DNA of 64,000 bases from Caulobacter henricii (GTDB taxonomy: Bacteria > Pseudomonadota > Alphaproteobacteria > Caulobacterales > Caulobacteraceae), in the NCBI RefSeq assembly GCF_001414055.1, contig NZ_CP013002.1, positions 1,426,001 through 1,490,000 on the forward strand, given 5' to 3'. The notes below the pieces were generated by a model that worked only from the letters and a program-made list of their open reading frames with translations, ran no database searches and was not told where the DNA came from. A program made the translations under genes and the position numbers. Shown in pieces: positions 27,061 to 34,459 of the stretch; within the stretch, counting starts at the first letter, position 1, and each line of letters opens with the position of its first letter.

Positions 27061-27100
27061 GAGCAGCTGAGCAGCTGAGCAGCTGAGCAGCTGAGCAGCT
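27061..27100. repeat. Five tandem copies of the 8-mer GAGCAGCT
   Basis: The octamer is repeated five times without change, 33 bases after the MFS stop. No gene overlaps it. The rest of 27028-27308 shows nothing I can name. Perfect short tandem repeats of this kind often vary in copy number between strains. Confidence 0.95.
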
Positions 27101-27308
27101 GAGCCAGGACAGCCACAATCCCGACCTGTCTGGTTGACTTCGCGGCTCCGAAGTATCGCAAGTTGAAGCACGCATTTCAGCACCAGAAGGCGCTTGACGG
27201 CTAGGGATCAGAAATGACCGCCCGTTTTACGGCGGCCAGGCCATCAGTCTGTCGCGGGTCGCCGGGAAGGGGGCTGCAAGGTGATTGATGGGCAACCGGA
27301 CAGGCCCC

Positions 27309-27746
27309 TCAGGCCAAGCTTGAGTCTACCTGCAGAGCCCGTTGGATCACCAGTACGATATCGAAGTCTGGCCAGTAGCGATCCATAATGTAGGCACCGT
27401 CGTCGCCACGTTGCAGATATCCCTGATGCTGCAGGTGCTTGAGTTTTCGCCGGACCGTCTCGCGCGGAACACCCGACATTTCAGACAATGCGGTTGCTGT
27501 CAGGCTTGCCTTGAAGAGTTCGGGACGGAACGAAGCTCCAGGGCCATAGAGCTTTGAGCATTCTGCAAGCCCCGCCAGCGTAAAGGCTGACAGAATTTGA
27601 TAAGACTCTATGTCGATTTCAAATTCAGTGCGCAGTTGTGCAAAATAGGCAAAGACCTTCGAGGCAATATTGAGCCGGGATGCGTTCAGCCCGCCGGTTA
27701 GAGGTTTTAGCTCTTGTATAGCCGAGACAGGAGCAACCGAGGCCAT
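27309..27746 (-). CDS. Winged-helix DNA-binding protein at the end of the pilus locus
   Basis: A 145-residue protein. The C-terminal half is a Crp/MarR-like winged helix: LTATALSEMSGVPRETVRRKLKHLQHQGYLQRGDDGAYIM. The N-terminal half is helical (IASKVFAYFAQLRTEFEIDIESYQILSAF) and resembles no effector domain I know. It is the last minus-strand gene of the pilus cluster and may regulate it. Shared palindromes upstream of two pilus-locus genes (28870-28882, 34298-34312) are candidate targets, though this link is only positional. Confidence 0.65.
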   Translation of the reverse strand: MASVAPVSAIQELKPLTGGLNASRLNIASKVFAYFAQLRTEFEIDIESYQILSAFTLAGLAECSKLYGPGASFRPELFKASLTATALSEMSGVPRETVRRKLKHLQHQGYLQRGDDGAYIMDRYWPDFDIVLVIQRALQVDSSLA

Positions 27747-27837
27747 GCGCTTAGGGATCCGTATGTTTCCCCTTGGTTGCCAAATTATTTCAAGCGCGGC
27801 TATGGCGTATCATTGTTAGGCCGACCCAAATTGGGTT

Positions 27838-28074
27838 TCAGGGCTGGGCTGCTTCAGGTGGCGGCAGTTCTGAAGGCGGCGGTGTCACGGTCGCGCCGCA
27901 TGTCCCGCCATGGGCCTGTACACGGGCGCACAGCTTGGCTTGGGTGTCTTCATTGAGTGCGCGGGTAACTTCCGCCGCCGCTACAATCTGACTTTTCACA
28001 AAGCCCGGTGCGGCGGCTTCGGCACCGACCAGGAACATGCCAAGGCAGATGAGAAGGACCTGAACGCCGAGCAT
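27838..28074 (-). CDS. Small exported or membrane protein of the pilus locus
   Basis: A 78-residue protein starting MLGVQVLLICLGMFLVGAEAAA, a hydrophobic signal or anchor. A polar segment with two cysteines (KLCARVQAHGGTCGA) and a proline-rich tail (PPPSELPPPEAAQP) follow. Its ATG begins one base after the stop of the pilin-like gene, so the two are coupled. The cysteine pair could form a disulfide outside the cytoplasm. I do not recognise the family; a minor pilin or pilus accessory protein is plausible. Confidence 0.65.
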   Translation of the reverse strand: MLGVQVLLICLGMFLVGAEAAAPGFVKSQIVAAAEVTRALNEDTQAKLCARVQAHGGTCGATVTPPPSELPPPEAAQP

Positions 28075-28075
28075 A

Positions 28076-28324
28076 TTAGTTGGCGACCGGACAGTTGGTG
28101 GGGAAGGGCGCTGCGGGATCTCCCGCTGCCAGGCAGCGGGCTTCTCGCACCGTCGCCGTGACCTTGTCGGCATAGGACTTCACTGCCGGGCCAACCGTAT
28201 AGCCGGCTGCGGCGATGCCTACACCCAGGACGGCCAGCAAGATGGTGGCCTCAACGGACGCAAGGCCCCTGACATCTGTCAGGAGCCCGCGAACCGTAAG
28301 TCCAAACTTCTTCACACAGCTCAT
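28076..28324 (-). CDS. Flp-type pilin-like protein (variant)
   Basis: An 82-residue protein with a short basic leader (MSCVKKFGLTVRGLLTDVRG), the class IVb cleavage context G|LASVEA and a hydrophobic helix (TILLAVLGVGIAAAGYTVGP). Glutamate is at +5 after the predicted cleavage site, but the usual tyrosine at +6 is alanine. A longer C-terminal part with two cysteines (ARCLAAG, PTNCPVAN) is unlike a minimal major pilin. It is likely processed by the CpaA peptidase encoded in the same locus and may be a minor pilin or pseudopilin. Confidence 0.75.
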   Translation of the reverse strand: MSCVKKFGLTVRGLLTDVRGLASVEATILLAVLGVGIAAAGYTVGPAVKSYADKVTATVREARCLAAGDPAAPFPTNCPVAN

Positions 28325-28353
28325 AGTCTAGCTCCCGTGAGCTGTGGTGCCAT

Positions 28354-28788
28354 TTAGGCCGCTGCAGGTTCCTCATCAGGCGTTGCCGCCGGAGCAGGGG
28401 TCGCCTTTGCCTTCGTCTTGGACTTCTTCTTAGTAACGTTAGAAGCCTTCTTGGACTTGGCCTTCTTCTTGGCGGTCGAGGAAGCCTTCTTGGACTTGGC
28501 CTTCTTCTTGGAAGTGGCCGAAGCCTTCTTCTTCTTGGACTTCTTCTTGGAAGTCGCCGAAGCCTTGCCCTTCTTCGTCTTCTTCTTGGAAGTCGCAGAA
28601 GCCTTCTTTTTCTTCGACTTCTTCTTGGTAGGCTTGGCCTTATTCTTGTTGAGGACCTTGCCCTTCACCTTGGCGGCGGTGGTCGTGGTGGTCTGGGCTT
28701 CAGCAACGCTGACACCAGCCGGCACGAAGATCGAAGCGGCAAAAAGTGCGGTGATCGCAATTATGAGCGCGCGAATTGGTTTTAGCAT
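28354..28788 (-). CDS. Exported lysine-rich 13-residue-repeat protein
   Basis: A 144-residue protein with a clear signal peptide (MLKPIRALIIAITALFAASIF, ending AEAQ at residue 32). The mature part is about 39% lysine (44 of 112 by my count). Five 13-residue units follow the pattern A-S-x-T-x-K-K-K-x-K-x-K-K, at residues 63-128 (DNA 28405-28602). It ends in an acidic/Ala-Pro tail. The composition recalls histone H1-like proteins, but the signal peptide sends it out of the cytoplasm. GGGGG precedes the ATG at 28788; a GTG at 28809 and an ATG at 28806 are alternatives. It might bind anionic polysaccharide, DNA or the cell surface. Function is unknown. Confidence 0.8.
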   Translation of the reverse strand: MLKPIRALIIAITALFAASIFVPAGVSVAEAQTTTTTAAKVKGKVLNKNKAKPTKKKSKKKKASATSKKKTKKGKASATSKKKSKKKKASATSKKKAKSKKASSTAKKKAKSKKASNVTKKKSKTKAKATPAPAATPDEEPAAA

Positions 28789-28869
28789 CAAAGCCCCCGC
28801 TTTCATCACCCCAAGGGTAATATTCTATTCATCATACGAGGCGCGCGTGGCGATCTCTATAAGCAGAGT

Positions 28870-28882
28870 GCTCAGATTGAGC
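28870..28882. promoter_or_regulatory. Palindrome GCTCAGATTGAGC upstream of the lysine-repeat gene
   Basis: Two 6-base arms, GCTCA(G) and (T)TGAGC, lie 82 bases upstream of the start at 28788. It is nearly identical to the palindrome at 34298-34312 upstream of the pilin gene, at a similar distance. Confidence 0.45.
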
Positions 28883-28887
28883 GCGCC

Positions 28888-29358
28888 TTACACGTCATAG
28901 AGAACGCGCAGCAAAGCCAGGAATGACGGACCCACCAAGACAACCAAGATGGCCGGCATAAAAAACAGGACCAAAACAATGATCATGTAAACCGGAACGA
29001 CTTCGATGCGCTGGCGCAGATCAAAATCACGCCGCTCAAAGCTGTTCTTGAGGAAAATGCCGACGCGTTCGCGGATATCATCGCCATTACGTTCTGTATC
29101 TGCCACCAGGGCGACAAGCTCCTGACCAGACTTTCCAATGCCAGGGTCGGCCAGGACTTTGCCAGGGTCAGGCGAAAAGCGCATGCGACGCCACAGGGTT
29201 TGCAGGTCGGCGGTTGCGGGATGATTGCGGGCGGCCAGCTTGAGGCCCAGCTCCAACGCAGCGGCGGGCGGCGCGCCGGCCTCAGCCGCAGCCAAAACCG
29301 CCACGGCCGCCAACTCGCTGGCCTCATCATCCCCGGGGCGAGTCGTCCAGCTGGTCAT
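28888..29358 (-). CDS. tadC: Short TadC-like pilus inner-membrane protein
   Basis: A 156-residue protein with a type II secretion F-domain: ELAAVAVLAAAEAGAPPAAALELGLKLA, LVALVADTERNGDDIRERVG, then a hydrophobic C-terminal pair (VPVYMIIVLVLFFMPAILVVLVGPSFLALL). TadC proteins are usually about 300 residues with an extra N-terminal transmembrane part, so this one is about half length. Its ATG overlaps the tadB stop (ATGA). The frame is clean, so it looks shortened by evolution and not freshly broken. It should form the assembly platform with TadB. Confidence 0.75.
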   Translation of the reverse strand: MTSWTTRPGDDEASELAAVAVLAAAEAGAPPAAALELGLKLAARNHPATADLQTLWRRMRFSPDPGKVLADPGIGKSGQELVALVADTERNGDDIRERVGIFLKNSFERRDFDLRQRIEVVPVYMIIVLVLFFMPAILVVLVGPSFLALLRVLYDV

Positions 29359-30062
29359 TCCATTGTCCTGGCAAGGCCGTTGAGAACCACGCGTCCCCAA
29401 ACCACCAGCGAAGCCGACACAATCGTCAGGCTGCGGCCGTAATCTGTTTGAACAAGCGCTGCAAGATAAACGCCCGCCTGGGAGAACGAGAAGGCCACGA
29501 CCAAGAAAAAGAAAATGGTGATGATATTGGCCTGCCAGCGGATCTGCACGAGGGCGATCTGCTTCTTCTTGGCCAGATCATCCACCAGACCCAGTGCGCC
29601 GCGATAGGCTTCGAGAAAACGGGACGGATCGCCGCCATTCTCGCGATGGATAAGAATCAGTTGGTAGACCAGGTCACAGTAGGGCCAACGCTCCAAAGCC
29701 TGGCCGGCGCGCGAATCGAGCCTGCCGGCCATGCCGGCACGCAAGGCAAAGGCCAGGGCCTGGCAGCCGGCAAAGGACACGTCTTTCGAGGCATTGATAA
29801 AGGCCGTTTCCAGCGGCATGCCGGTTCGCGCCAGCGGCGTCACGCGCTCCAGCAGGCGTCGCACCTCGAGCCGCTCTTCAGCCAGGCGGGTATTGCGACG
29901 CGCAGCGAGGATCTGGCCAAAGAGGACGAAGATCCCCAGCCCAACAATGACACCAAGCGGAATGGAGCCGCACCACAGCCCCGCCAGCAAGCCGATCAGG
30001 ACGCCAACGCCGAGGGCATCCAGACGTAGCTGAACTCCAAGGCGTTCCAGCAGTCCGGTCAT
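29355..30062 (-). CDS. tadB: TadB-like pilus assembly platform protein
   Basis: A 235-residue inner-membrane protein. Two N-terminal helices (LGVGVLIGLLAGLWCG, LGVIVGLGIFVLFGQIL) precede the F-domain (RRLLERVTPLARTGMPLETAFINA, LILIHRENGGDPSRFLEAYRGAL) and two C-terminal helices (ANIITIFFFLVVAFSFSQAG, LTIVSASLVVWGRVVL). It is slightly shorter than typical TadB. Its start shares one base with the cpaF stop (TGATG). It works with the CpaF ATPase to extrude pilin. Confidence 0.85.
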   Translation of the reverse strand: MTGLLERLGVQLRLDALGVGVLIGLLAGLWCGSIPLGVIVGLGIFVLFGQILAARRNTRLAEERLEVRRLLERVTPLARTGMPLETAFINASKDVSFAGCQALAFALRAGMAGRLDSRAGQALERWPYCDLVYQLILIHRENGGDPSRFLEAYRGALGLVDDLAKKKQIALVQIRWQANIITIFFFLVVAFSFSQAGVYLAALVQTDYGRSLTIVSASLVVWGRVVLNGLARTME

Positions 30063-31156
30063 CAGGCCTCGCCGAGCATATGGATGTCGGCGACGCGGCG
30101 GCGCCCTTCGGCGTCACGCTCCAGATAAACGATCGCATTGACTGCGTCGCGCAGGGCGCGGGCAGGGTCTACGCCGGACTGTCCGCTGGTGGCCGAGGCA
30201 TAGAGGGTTTCCAGGCGATGCAGGGCTCCGGTCACCGATCCAGCGTGAAGCGTGCTGAGCGAGCCGGAAAGGCCAATCGACATGGCCGCGATCATATCAA
30301 AGACTTCTTCGCCGCGGACTTCGCCGACCACGAGTCGGTCAGGTCGCATGCGCAGGGTTTCCCGCACAAGTTTGCGAATCGTCGCCTGCTCGCTATCGCC
30401 ATGGGCGATATTGCGGGTCTGCAGCTTGATGCAATGGGGGTGGTTGACCTTCAGTTCGCTGACATCTTCAACCAGAACAATACGTTCATGGCCGGGAGCG
30501 CGAGCCAGAAGGGCACCCAGCAGGGTCGTCTTTCCCGATCCCGGTGCGCCCGCGATGATCATGTTGAGCCGGCGGTCTACCGCCGCTTCGAGCCACTGGC
30601 GTTGCTGCGGCGTGATCGCGCCAAAGGACTCCAGATCCTCGAGGCTGAAAGGCCGCTCCGGAAAGCGCCGGATCGAGACGAACGGTCCGCCGAGTGCAAC
30701 CGGGTCGGCGATTACGTGCATGCGCGAGCCGTCACTCAACTCGACGTCCACCCAGGGTCTGGAGCGGTTGACCGAGCGCTCGGCCCGGGCGACGTGGCGG
30801 AAGACAAAGGCGCGGAGGTGTTCCGGGCCTAGAAATGTGCCAGCGAAAGGATGCAGTCGGCCGGCTTTCTCATAGAGGATCTTGTCCCAGCCATTGATCA
30901 GGATGTCTGAGACGCCAGGGTCCTGCATCAGGGACTGGATGGGGCCAAATCCGAGCAGCTCGTCGCACACCTGGTCGACGATCAGGCCACGGGTGCCTTC
31001 ATCCAAGGCCTTCTGGCTCTTCAGCAATTGCTGGCAGAAGTCCTGCAAGGCCAGACGGTCGACAGCAAGATTGGCGGCATTGACCTGAGGAAAGGCTCGA
31101 GCGGCCTCGTCGATCAGTCCGGAAATCAGCGCCTCGTTGCGAGATCCGTCGGTCAT
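30062..31156 (-). CDS. cpaF: Tad pilus ATPase CpaF/TadA
   Basis: A 364-residue secretion ATPase of the VirB11/GspE superfamily. It has an N-terminal helical part, then LLGFGPIQSLMQDPGVSDILINGWDKILYEKAGRL, which is highly typical of CpaF. The Walker A is IIAGAPGSGKTTLL (about residues 197-210), followed by VLVEDVSELKVNHPHCIKLQTR, the His-box region LRMRPDRLVVGEVRGEEVFDM and STLHAGSV. It is shorter than many CpaF proteins (about 450-500) because the long N-terminal extension is missing. It is coupled to cpaC by an ATGA overlap. Confidence 0.93.
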   Translation of the reverse strand: MTDGSRNEALISGLIDEAARAFPQVNAANLAVDRLALQDFCQQLLKSQKALDEGTRGLIVDQVCDELLGFGPIQSLMQDPGVSDILINGWDKILYEKAGRLHPFAGTFLGPEHLRAFVFRHVARAERSVNRSRPWVDVELSDGSRMHVIADPVALGGPFVSIRRFPERPFSLEDLESFGAITPQQRQWLEAAVDRRLNMIIAGAPGSGKTTLLGALLARAPGHERIVLVEDVSELKVNHPHCIKLQTRNIAHGDSEQATIRKLVRETLRMRPDRLVVGEVRGEEVFDMIAAMSIGLSGSLSTLHAGSVTGALHRLETLYASATSGQSGVDPARALRDAVNAIVYLERDAEGRRRVADIHMLGEA

Positions 31157-32421
31157 TTTTGAGCGACGAGTCCCTTGATCGCCTGTTCTACGGTCGGCAT
31201 GCGCGCCGCTGCGTCTTCAACCCGCTCGGGCGTCACGATCAGCACCAGTTCAGTGTCCGACCGGCTGGAGTTGTTGTTGCCAGCCAGGACATCACCCAGG
31301 CCAAAGGGGGTCGCAAAAGGCAGGCCGCGGCGGTCCTTTTGCTGCTCGCTCGCGCGAAGACCGGCGATAGCGACGCTCTCGCCAAAGTTCAGGGTCACGG
31401 TGGTTTCGGTTTTGCGGGTCACAATGCCAGGGACCTTGGCACCAGCAAACTCGACGACCCGGCTGTCGTCAATCGACGACACTTCCGGAGCCAGAATGAG
31501 CTTCAGGCGGGTATCGTCCAGGATCTCTGCCGTGAACTCCAGCGTGATGCCGTAGGGCTTGAAGGTATAGCCCTGGGCGTTGTTGGTCCCGCTGTTGTAG
31601 GTAATCGGGGTCGGAACGGGGATTTCGCCGCCGGCCAAAAACTTGGCCTTCTGCCCGCTCGTGGCGACCATGGTTGGTTCAGCCAACATCGTGGCTGCGC
31701 CTTCTGACCGCAGGAAGTTGATGAAACTGTCGAGGGTCAGACGGTCAATCGTAAATCGGGCCGACGCAAAAAGGTCTGTCGTGCCCGCGCCGCCAATCGC
31801 CGAGGCAAAGAGATTGCCAATGGAGCCTACGCCATCATTGAATCGGTTCTGGGCCGCCCAGCGAATGCCGAGCTCGCGCAGGTGGGTTTTGCGAACCTCC
31901 ATGACGCGGACCGAGACGGCGAGCTGGTCGCTGGAGGCGCTCTGGATCAGATTGATGACCTTGGCACCGGCCATTGCACTGGTGGCGATATTGGCGGCGA
32001 GCTGGCTCTGGGCCGAGTTGAGCGCCGTGCCGCTCAGCACCACAACACCGGCAGCTTTGGCCACCTTGATTTTGGCACCTGGAGCGGACTGATTGATCAG
32101 ATCGCTGACAGCCGAGGCGTCGCTGACCACCTCGAACATATGACGAGCGATCGGCCGCTTGTTGCGATCCAGCAGCAAAAGCTCGCTTGAGCCTTCCTTG
32201 CGGCCAAACACCAGAATCTGGCGCAGGCCCTGCACATCAACGCCAATGATCTGATCATTGGACAGGACAATGGAGTCGACGTCGCTCTTGGGCGTCAGGA
32301 TCGATACGCCGCCTTCATTAATGACTGAACGCTCCAGAACCGGGGCCTGAACCTGGGCTTGGGCCTGGGCTGTGGTGGCAAGCGCGCAAACTATGCCCGC
32401 GATCAGAAGGCGGACGCTCAC
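31153..32421 (-). CDS. cpaC: Tad pilus outer-membrane secretin CpaC/RcpA
   Basis: A 422-residue secretin. The signal peptide is MSVRLLIAGIVCALATTAQAQAQ. The N-terminal domain has KSDVDSIVLSNDQIIGVDVQGLRQILVFGRKEGSSELLLLD. The secretin core has VRVMEVRKTHLRELGI, INFLRSEGAATMLAEPTMVATSGQKAKFLAGGEIPVP, FTAEILDDTRLKLILAPEVSSID and GESVAIAGLRASE. It forms the pilus channel in the outer membrane. The ATGA overlap with cpaB couples the two genes. Confidence 0.93.
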   Translation of the reverse strand: MSVRLLIAGIVCALATTAQAQAQVQAPVLERSVINEGGVSILTPKSDVDSIVLSNDQIIGVDVQGLRQILVFGRKEGSSELLLLDRNKRPIARHMFEVVSDASAVSDLINQSAPGAKIKVAKAAGVVVLSGTALNSAQSQLAANIATSAMAGAKVINLIQSASSDQLAVSVRVMEVRKTHLRELGIRWAAQNRFNDGVGSIGNLFASAIGGAGTTDLFASARFTIDRLTLDSFINFLRSEGAATMLAEPTMVATSGQKAKFLAGGEIPVPTPITYNSGTNNAQGYTFKPYGITLEFTAEILDDTRLKLILAPEVSSIDDSRVVEFAGAKVPGIVTRKTETTVTLNFGESVAIAGLRASEQQKDRRGLPFATPFGLGDVLAGNNNSSRSDTELVLIVTPERVEDAAARMPTVEQAIKGLVAQK

Positions 32422-33293
32422 TTGACTTCCCTTTGCTGGGTGCCGCTCGGCGAGATAACGGAGACGGTCGGGCCTGTCGGCTGCGGTGCCACAGCCTCAG
32501 CCGCGGAGTATTCGACCGTATCCTCAGGCTCACTGGTCTGGACGTCGTCTTCCAGAATGGTCCGCCATTGGCCAAGTACACTCGGATCCTGGAAGCCGTC
32601 ACCCGCCAAGGCCAGAACCAGACTCCCGTTCTGACGCCAGGCCGCCAAGTCTTCGGCGTCTTCTGGCGTAACGGCAATGGTCACCGACGGGTCCATACCC
32701 CGGACCCGCTTGGAGCCACCGCGCACGTGAAGAACCCGCGCGCTTTGGATCAGGGTGGCGACGGAAGGCGACAATTCTTTTCTCGGGCCACCGGCCACGG
32801 CAATGACATTGACCCGGCTGCCCATGCGCAGAAGTTCGGCTGTTGCGGCCAGTTCATCTCCCGAGAGCACGAAGCCAACCATGCCGGGCGGTACCCGGAC
32901 TCCCTGGTCGGCGGCGCTAACGGTCAAAACACCGCTGGACTGGACAGGCTGGCCTGCGCGCACGGGGGCCGTAATCTGGCTGCCCCAGAAACGGTCGGAC
33001 TTCTTGTTGTCTGCGGTCAGCAGATTGGCCGTCTTGCGACCCACAGTGGACCGCCAGGTGGCGTTTTCCGGGGACAGGATCTCACCCGGACGCAACGCCA
33101 CGGTCGCTTGCAGGAAGTAACGCGCGTTTTCCTTGTCGCCAGTCGCTGACGCCGTCGCCACCTTGAACAGGGTGGCAACCATCATGGTTGCAACGAGCGC
33201 CAATAGGAACATGCCGACGTTCTTGAGCATCAGCATGGGGCGCGACAACTTGCGCTGGCTGCCTTCACGCAGTCCGAAAGGATCGCTGCTCAT
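32418..33293 (-). CDS. cpaB: Tad pilus protein CpaB/RcpC
   Basis: A 291-residue periplasmic protein with an N-terminal anchor (MLMLKNVGMFLLALVATMMVATLF). A SAF/antifreeze-like domain follows (ATVALRPGEILSPENATWRS, ITAPVRAGQPVQSSGVL). The CpaB core has VPPGMVGFVLSGDELAATAELLRMGSRVNVIAV and ILHV-like strands. A C-terminal acidic and proline-containing tail completes it. The start overlaps the stop of the small membrane-protein gene by 4 bases. It pairs with the secretin in the outer-membrane complex. Confidence 0.88.
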   Translation of the reverse strand: MSSDPFGLREGSQRKLSRPMLMLKNVGMFLLALVATMMVATLFKVATASATGDKENARYFLQATVALRPGEILSPENATWRSTVGRKTANLLTADNKKSDRFWGSQITAPVRAGQPVQSSGVLTVSAADQGVRVPPGMVGFVLSGDELAATAELLRMGSRVNVIAVAGGPRKELSPSVATLIQSARVLHVRGGSKRVRGMDPSVTIAVTPEDAEDLAAWRQNGSLVLALAGDGFQDPSVLGQWRTILEDDVQTSEPEDTVEYSAAEAVAPQPTGPTVSVISPSGTQQREVK

Positions 33294-33463
33294 GATCCGG
33301 CTGACTCCGACTGGGCTTGGGCGGGCTTGCCTGTAAGCATCGGCAACACGCCGTGCTTGACCACGGTAATCAGAACGATAGCGCCGAGGGCAGCAAGCAC
33401 AAACATCAAGACGTTCTTGATCACCAGACCAAGACCGCCCTTTTTCTGAACTTCGTCGCTCAC
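33290..33463 (-). CDS. 57-residue single-span membrane protein preceding cpaB
   Basis: This short gene starts with GTG at 33463, preceded by AGGGGGG, and ends in an ATGA overlap with cpaB, so it is almost certainly translated. It has a lysine-containing head (SDEVQKKGGLG), one transmembrane helix (VIKNVLMFVLAALGAIVLITVV) and a polar tail (LTGKPAQAQSESAGS). There is no G|xxxxE pilin site, so it is not an Flp pilin. It may be an accessory membrane subunit of the Tad machine. I do not know a named family for it. Confidence 0.75.
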   Translation of the reverse strand: MSDEVQKKGGLGLVIKNVLMFVLAALGAIVLITVVKHGVLPMLTGKPAQAQSESAGS

Positions 33464-33494
33464 ATCGCCCCCCTTTTAGTCGCCAGCCTTCGCG

Positions 33495-33965
33495 CTAGAA
33501 AAAATCAAGCACGTGATCTGGCCGCAAGAACAAAAAGCCCCCAACGAGTGCGAGCGCGTAAGGGACGGAACTGGCAGCAGGCGCAGACTTGTCACGCAAC
33601 CTGCGGACAAAACCCATCGCCAGATAGAATACGCCGACTAAGCCCCCCGCTATCATCGTCGTCAGAACAAATCGGCCAATCTCGATGGGAGAAAGCCATA
33701 CCACCAAGGCGGCAGCCAGCTTGATATCCCCCCCGCCCAATATGCCCTTCTTATGGAGCGCCAAGCCCCCGTAGAGGAAAAGAACGCCGCCGATCAGCGC
33801 ATAGAGCAAGCCTTGCGGATTATCGTAGAGGACCCAGATCACGCCCAGCACAGCCACAGCCAGGCAAAGAATGTTTGGGATGATACGCCGCGATACGTCG
33901 GAAAAAATACACCCCGCCAGCAGGGCTAGCAGGGCGGCATTTAGTACGTCATTGATTGGTAACAT
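33495..33965 (-). CDS. cpaA: Prepilin peptidase CpaA
   Basis: A 156-residue A24 aspartic peptidase that cleaves Flp prepilin leaders. The two catalytic aspartates are in CIFSDVSRRIIPN (Asp23) and GILGGGDIKLAAAL (Asp80). Four to five transmembrane helices are visible. It lacks the N-terminal methylase part of PilD, as usual for Tad peptidases. It lies 47 bases downstream of the pilin gene and 31 bases upstream of the small membrane-protein gene, in one operon. Confidence 0.92.
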   Translation of the reverse strand: MLPINDVLNAALLALLAGCIFSDVSRRIIPNILCLAVAVLGVIWVLYDNPQGLLYALIGGVLFLYGGLALHKKGILGGGDIKLAAALVVWLSPIEIGRFVLTTMIAGGLVGVFYLAMGFVRRLRDKSAPAASSVPYALALVGGFLFLRPDHVLDFF

Positions 33966-34012
33966 GAAGGTGTGGCGCCCACGCTTAACGAGTGGGCGCC
34001 GCCAGCAATCAA

Positions 34013-34210
34013 TTAGACAGCCGTTTCATCATCGCCGGACACGGCGTTGACGACGTTGTCGAAAGCCGTACCCGAGGCTTGCGTCAGGGCGTCCGACATC
34101 GTGAACACGCCGCCAGCCATTGCGCCACCCATGGTCGAATATTCGGTCGAGGTCAGACCGGCTTCGTCTTGAATCAGCGCCGAAACTTGATTGAAAAATT
34201 CACGCAGCAT
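34013..34210 (-). CDS. Flp-type major pilin candidate
   Basis: A 65-residue prepilin. The leader is MLREFFNQVSALIQDEAG, followed by cleavage context G|LTSTEYSTMGGAMAGG with Glu at +5 and Tyr at +6, as in Flp/PilA pilins. Its hydrophobic segment is less uniformly apolar than usual, and the tail is acidic (NAVSGDDETAV). I chose the ATG at 34210 because a GGGGAGCGGG ribosome site precedes it and the leader length fits. As first gene before cpaA it corresponds to pilA in Caulobacter. Confidence 0.8.
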   Translation of the reverse strand: MLREFFNQVSALIQDEAGLTSTEYSTMGGAMAGGVFTMSDALTQASGTAFDNVVNAVSGDDETAV

Positions 34211-34297
34211 GTCGCCCGCTCCCCGTAGGACACCTGAGCATGGTTGCTCACAAATTAATTCCTGAACCATGGGGGCCTGCGTCGTCAAACTGTCGAC

Positions 34298-34312
34298 CGC
34301 TCAAATTGAGCG
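34298..34312. promoter_or_regulatory. Palindrome CGCTCAAATTGAGCG in the pilin/spermidine-synthase-like divergent region
   Basis: A perfect 15-base palindrome (central A) lies 88 bases upstream of the pilin start at 34210 and 148 bases before the divergent start at 34460. It closely matches the element at 28870-28882. It could bind a repressor or activator shared by the pilus locus. The rest of 34211-34459 shows no gene. Confidence 0.5.
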
Positions 34313-34459
34313 CTCGGGATCAGAAGCGATCTGTTTATGTCGTGCTAAGGCGTAAATGCCACCTAGGGGAGGTGGGTCCGCTTGAGGCCGATTGCGATCA
34401 ATTAGGTTCGTCAGTCCACTCACTTGGGGAAAATCGAAGTTTTAGGCGAGGGGGATATT

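Noticed and set aside
27061..27100. CRISPR-like repeat
   Set aside because: The 8-base units are contiguous without spacers, so this is a simple tandem repeat.
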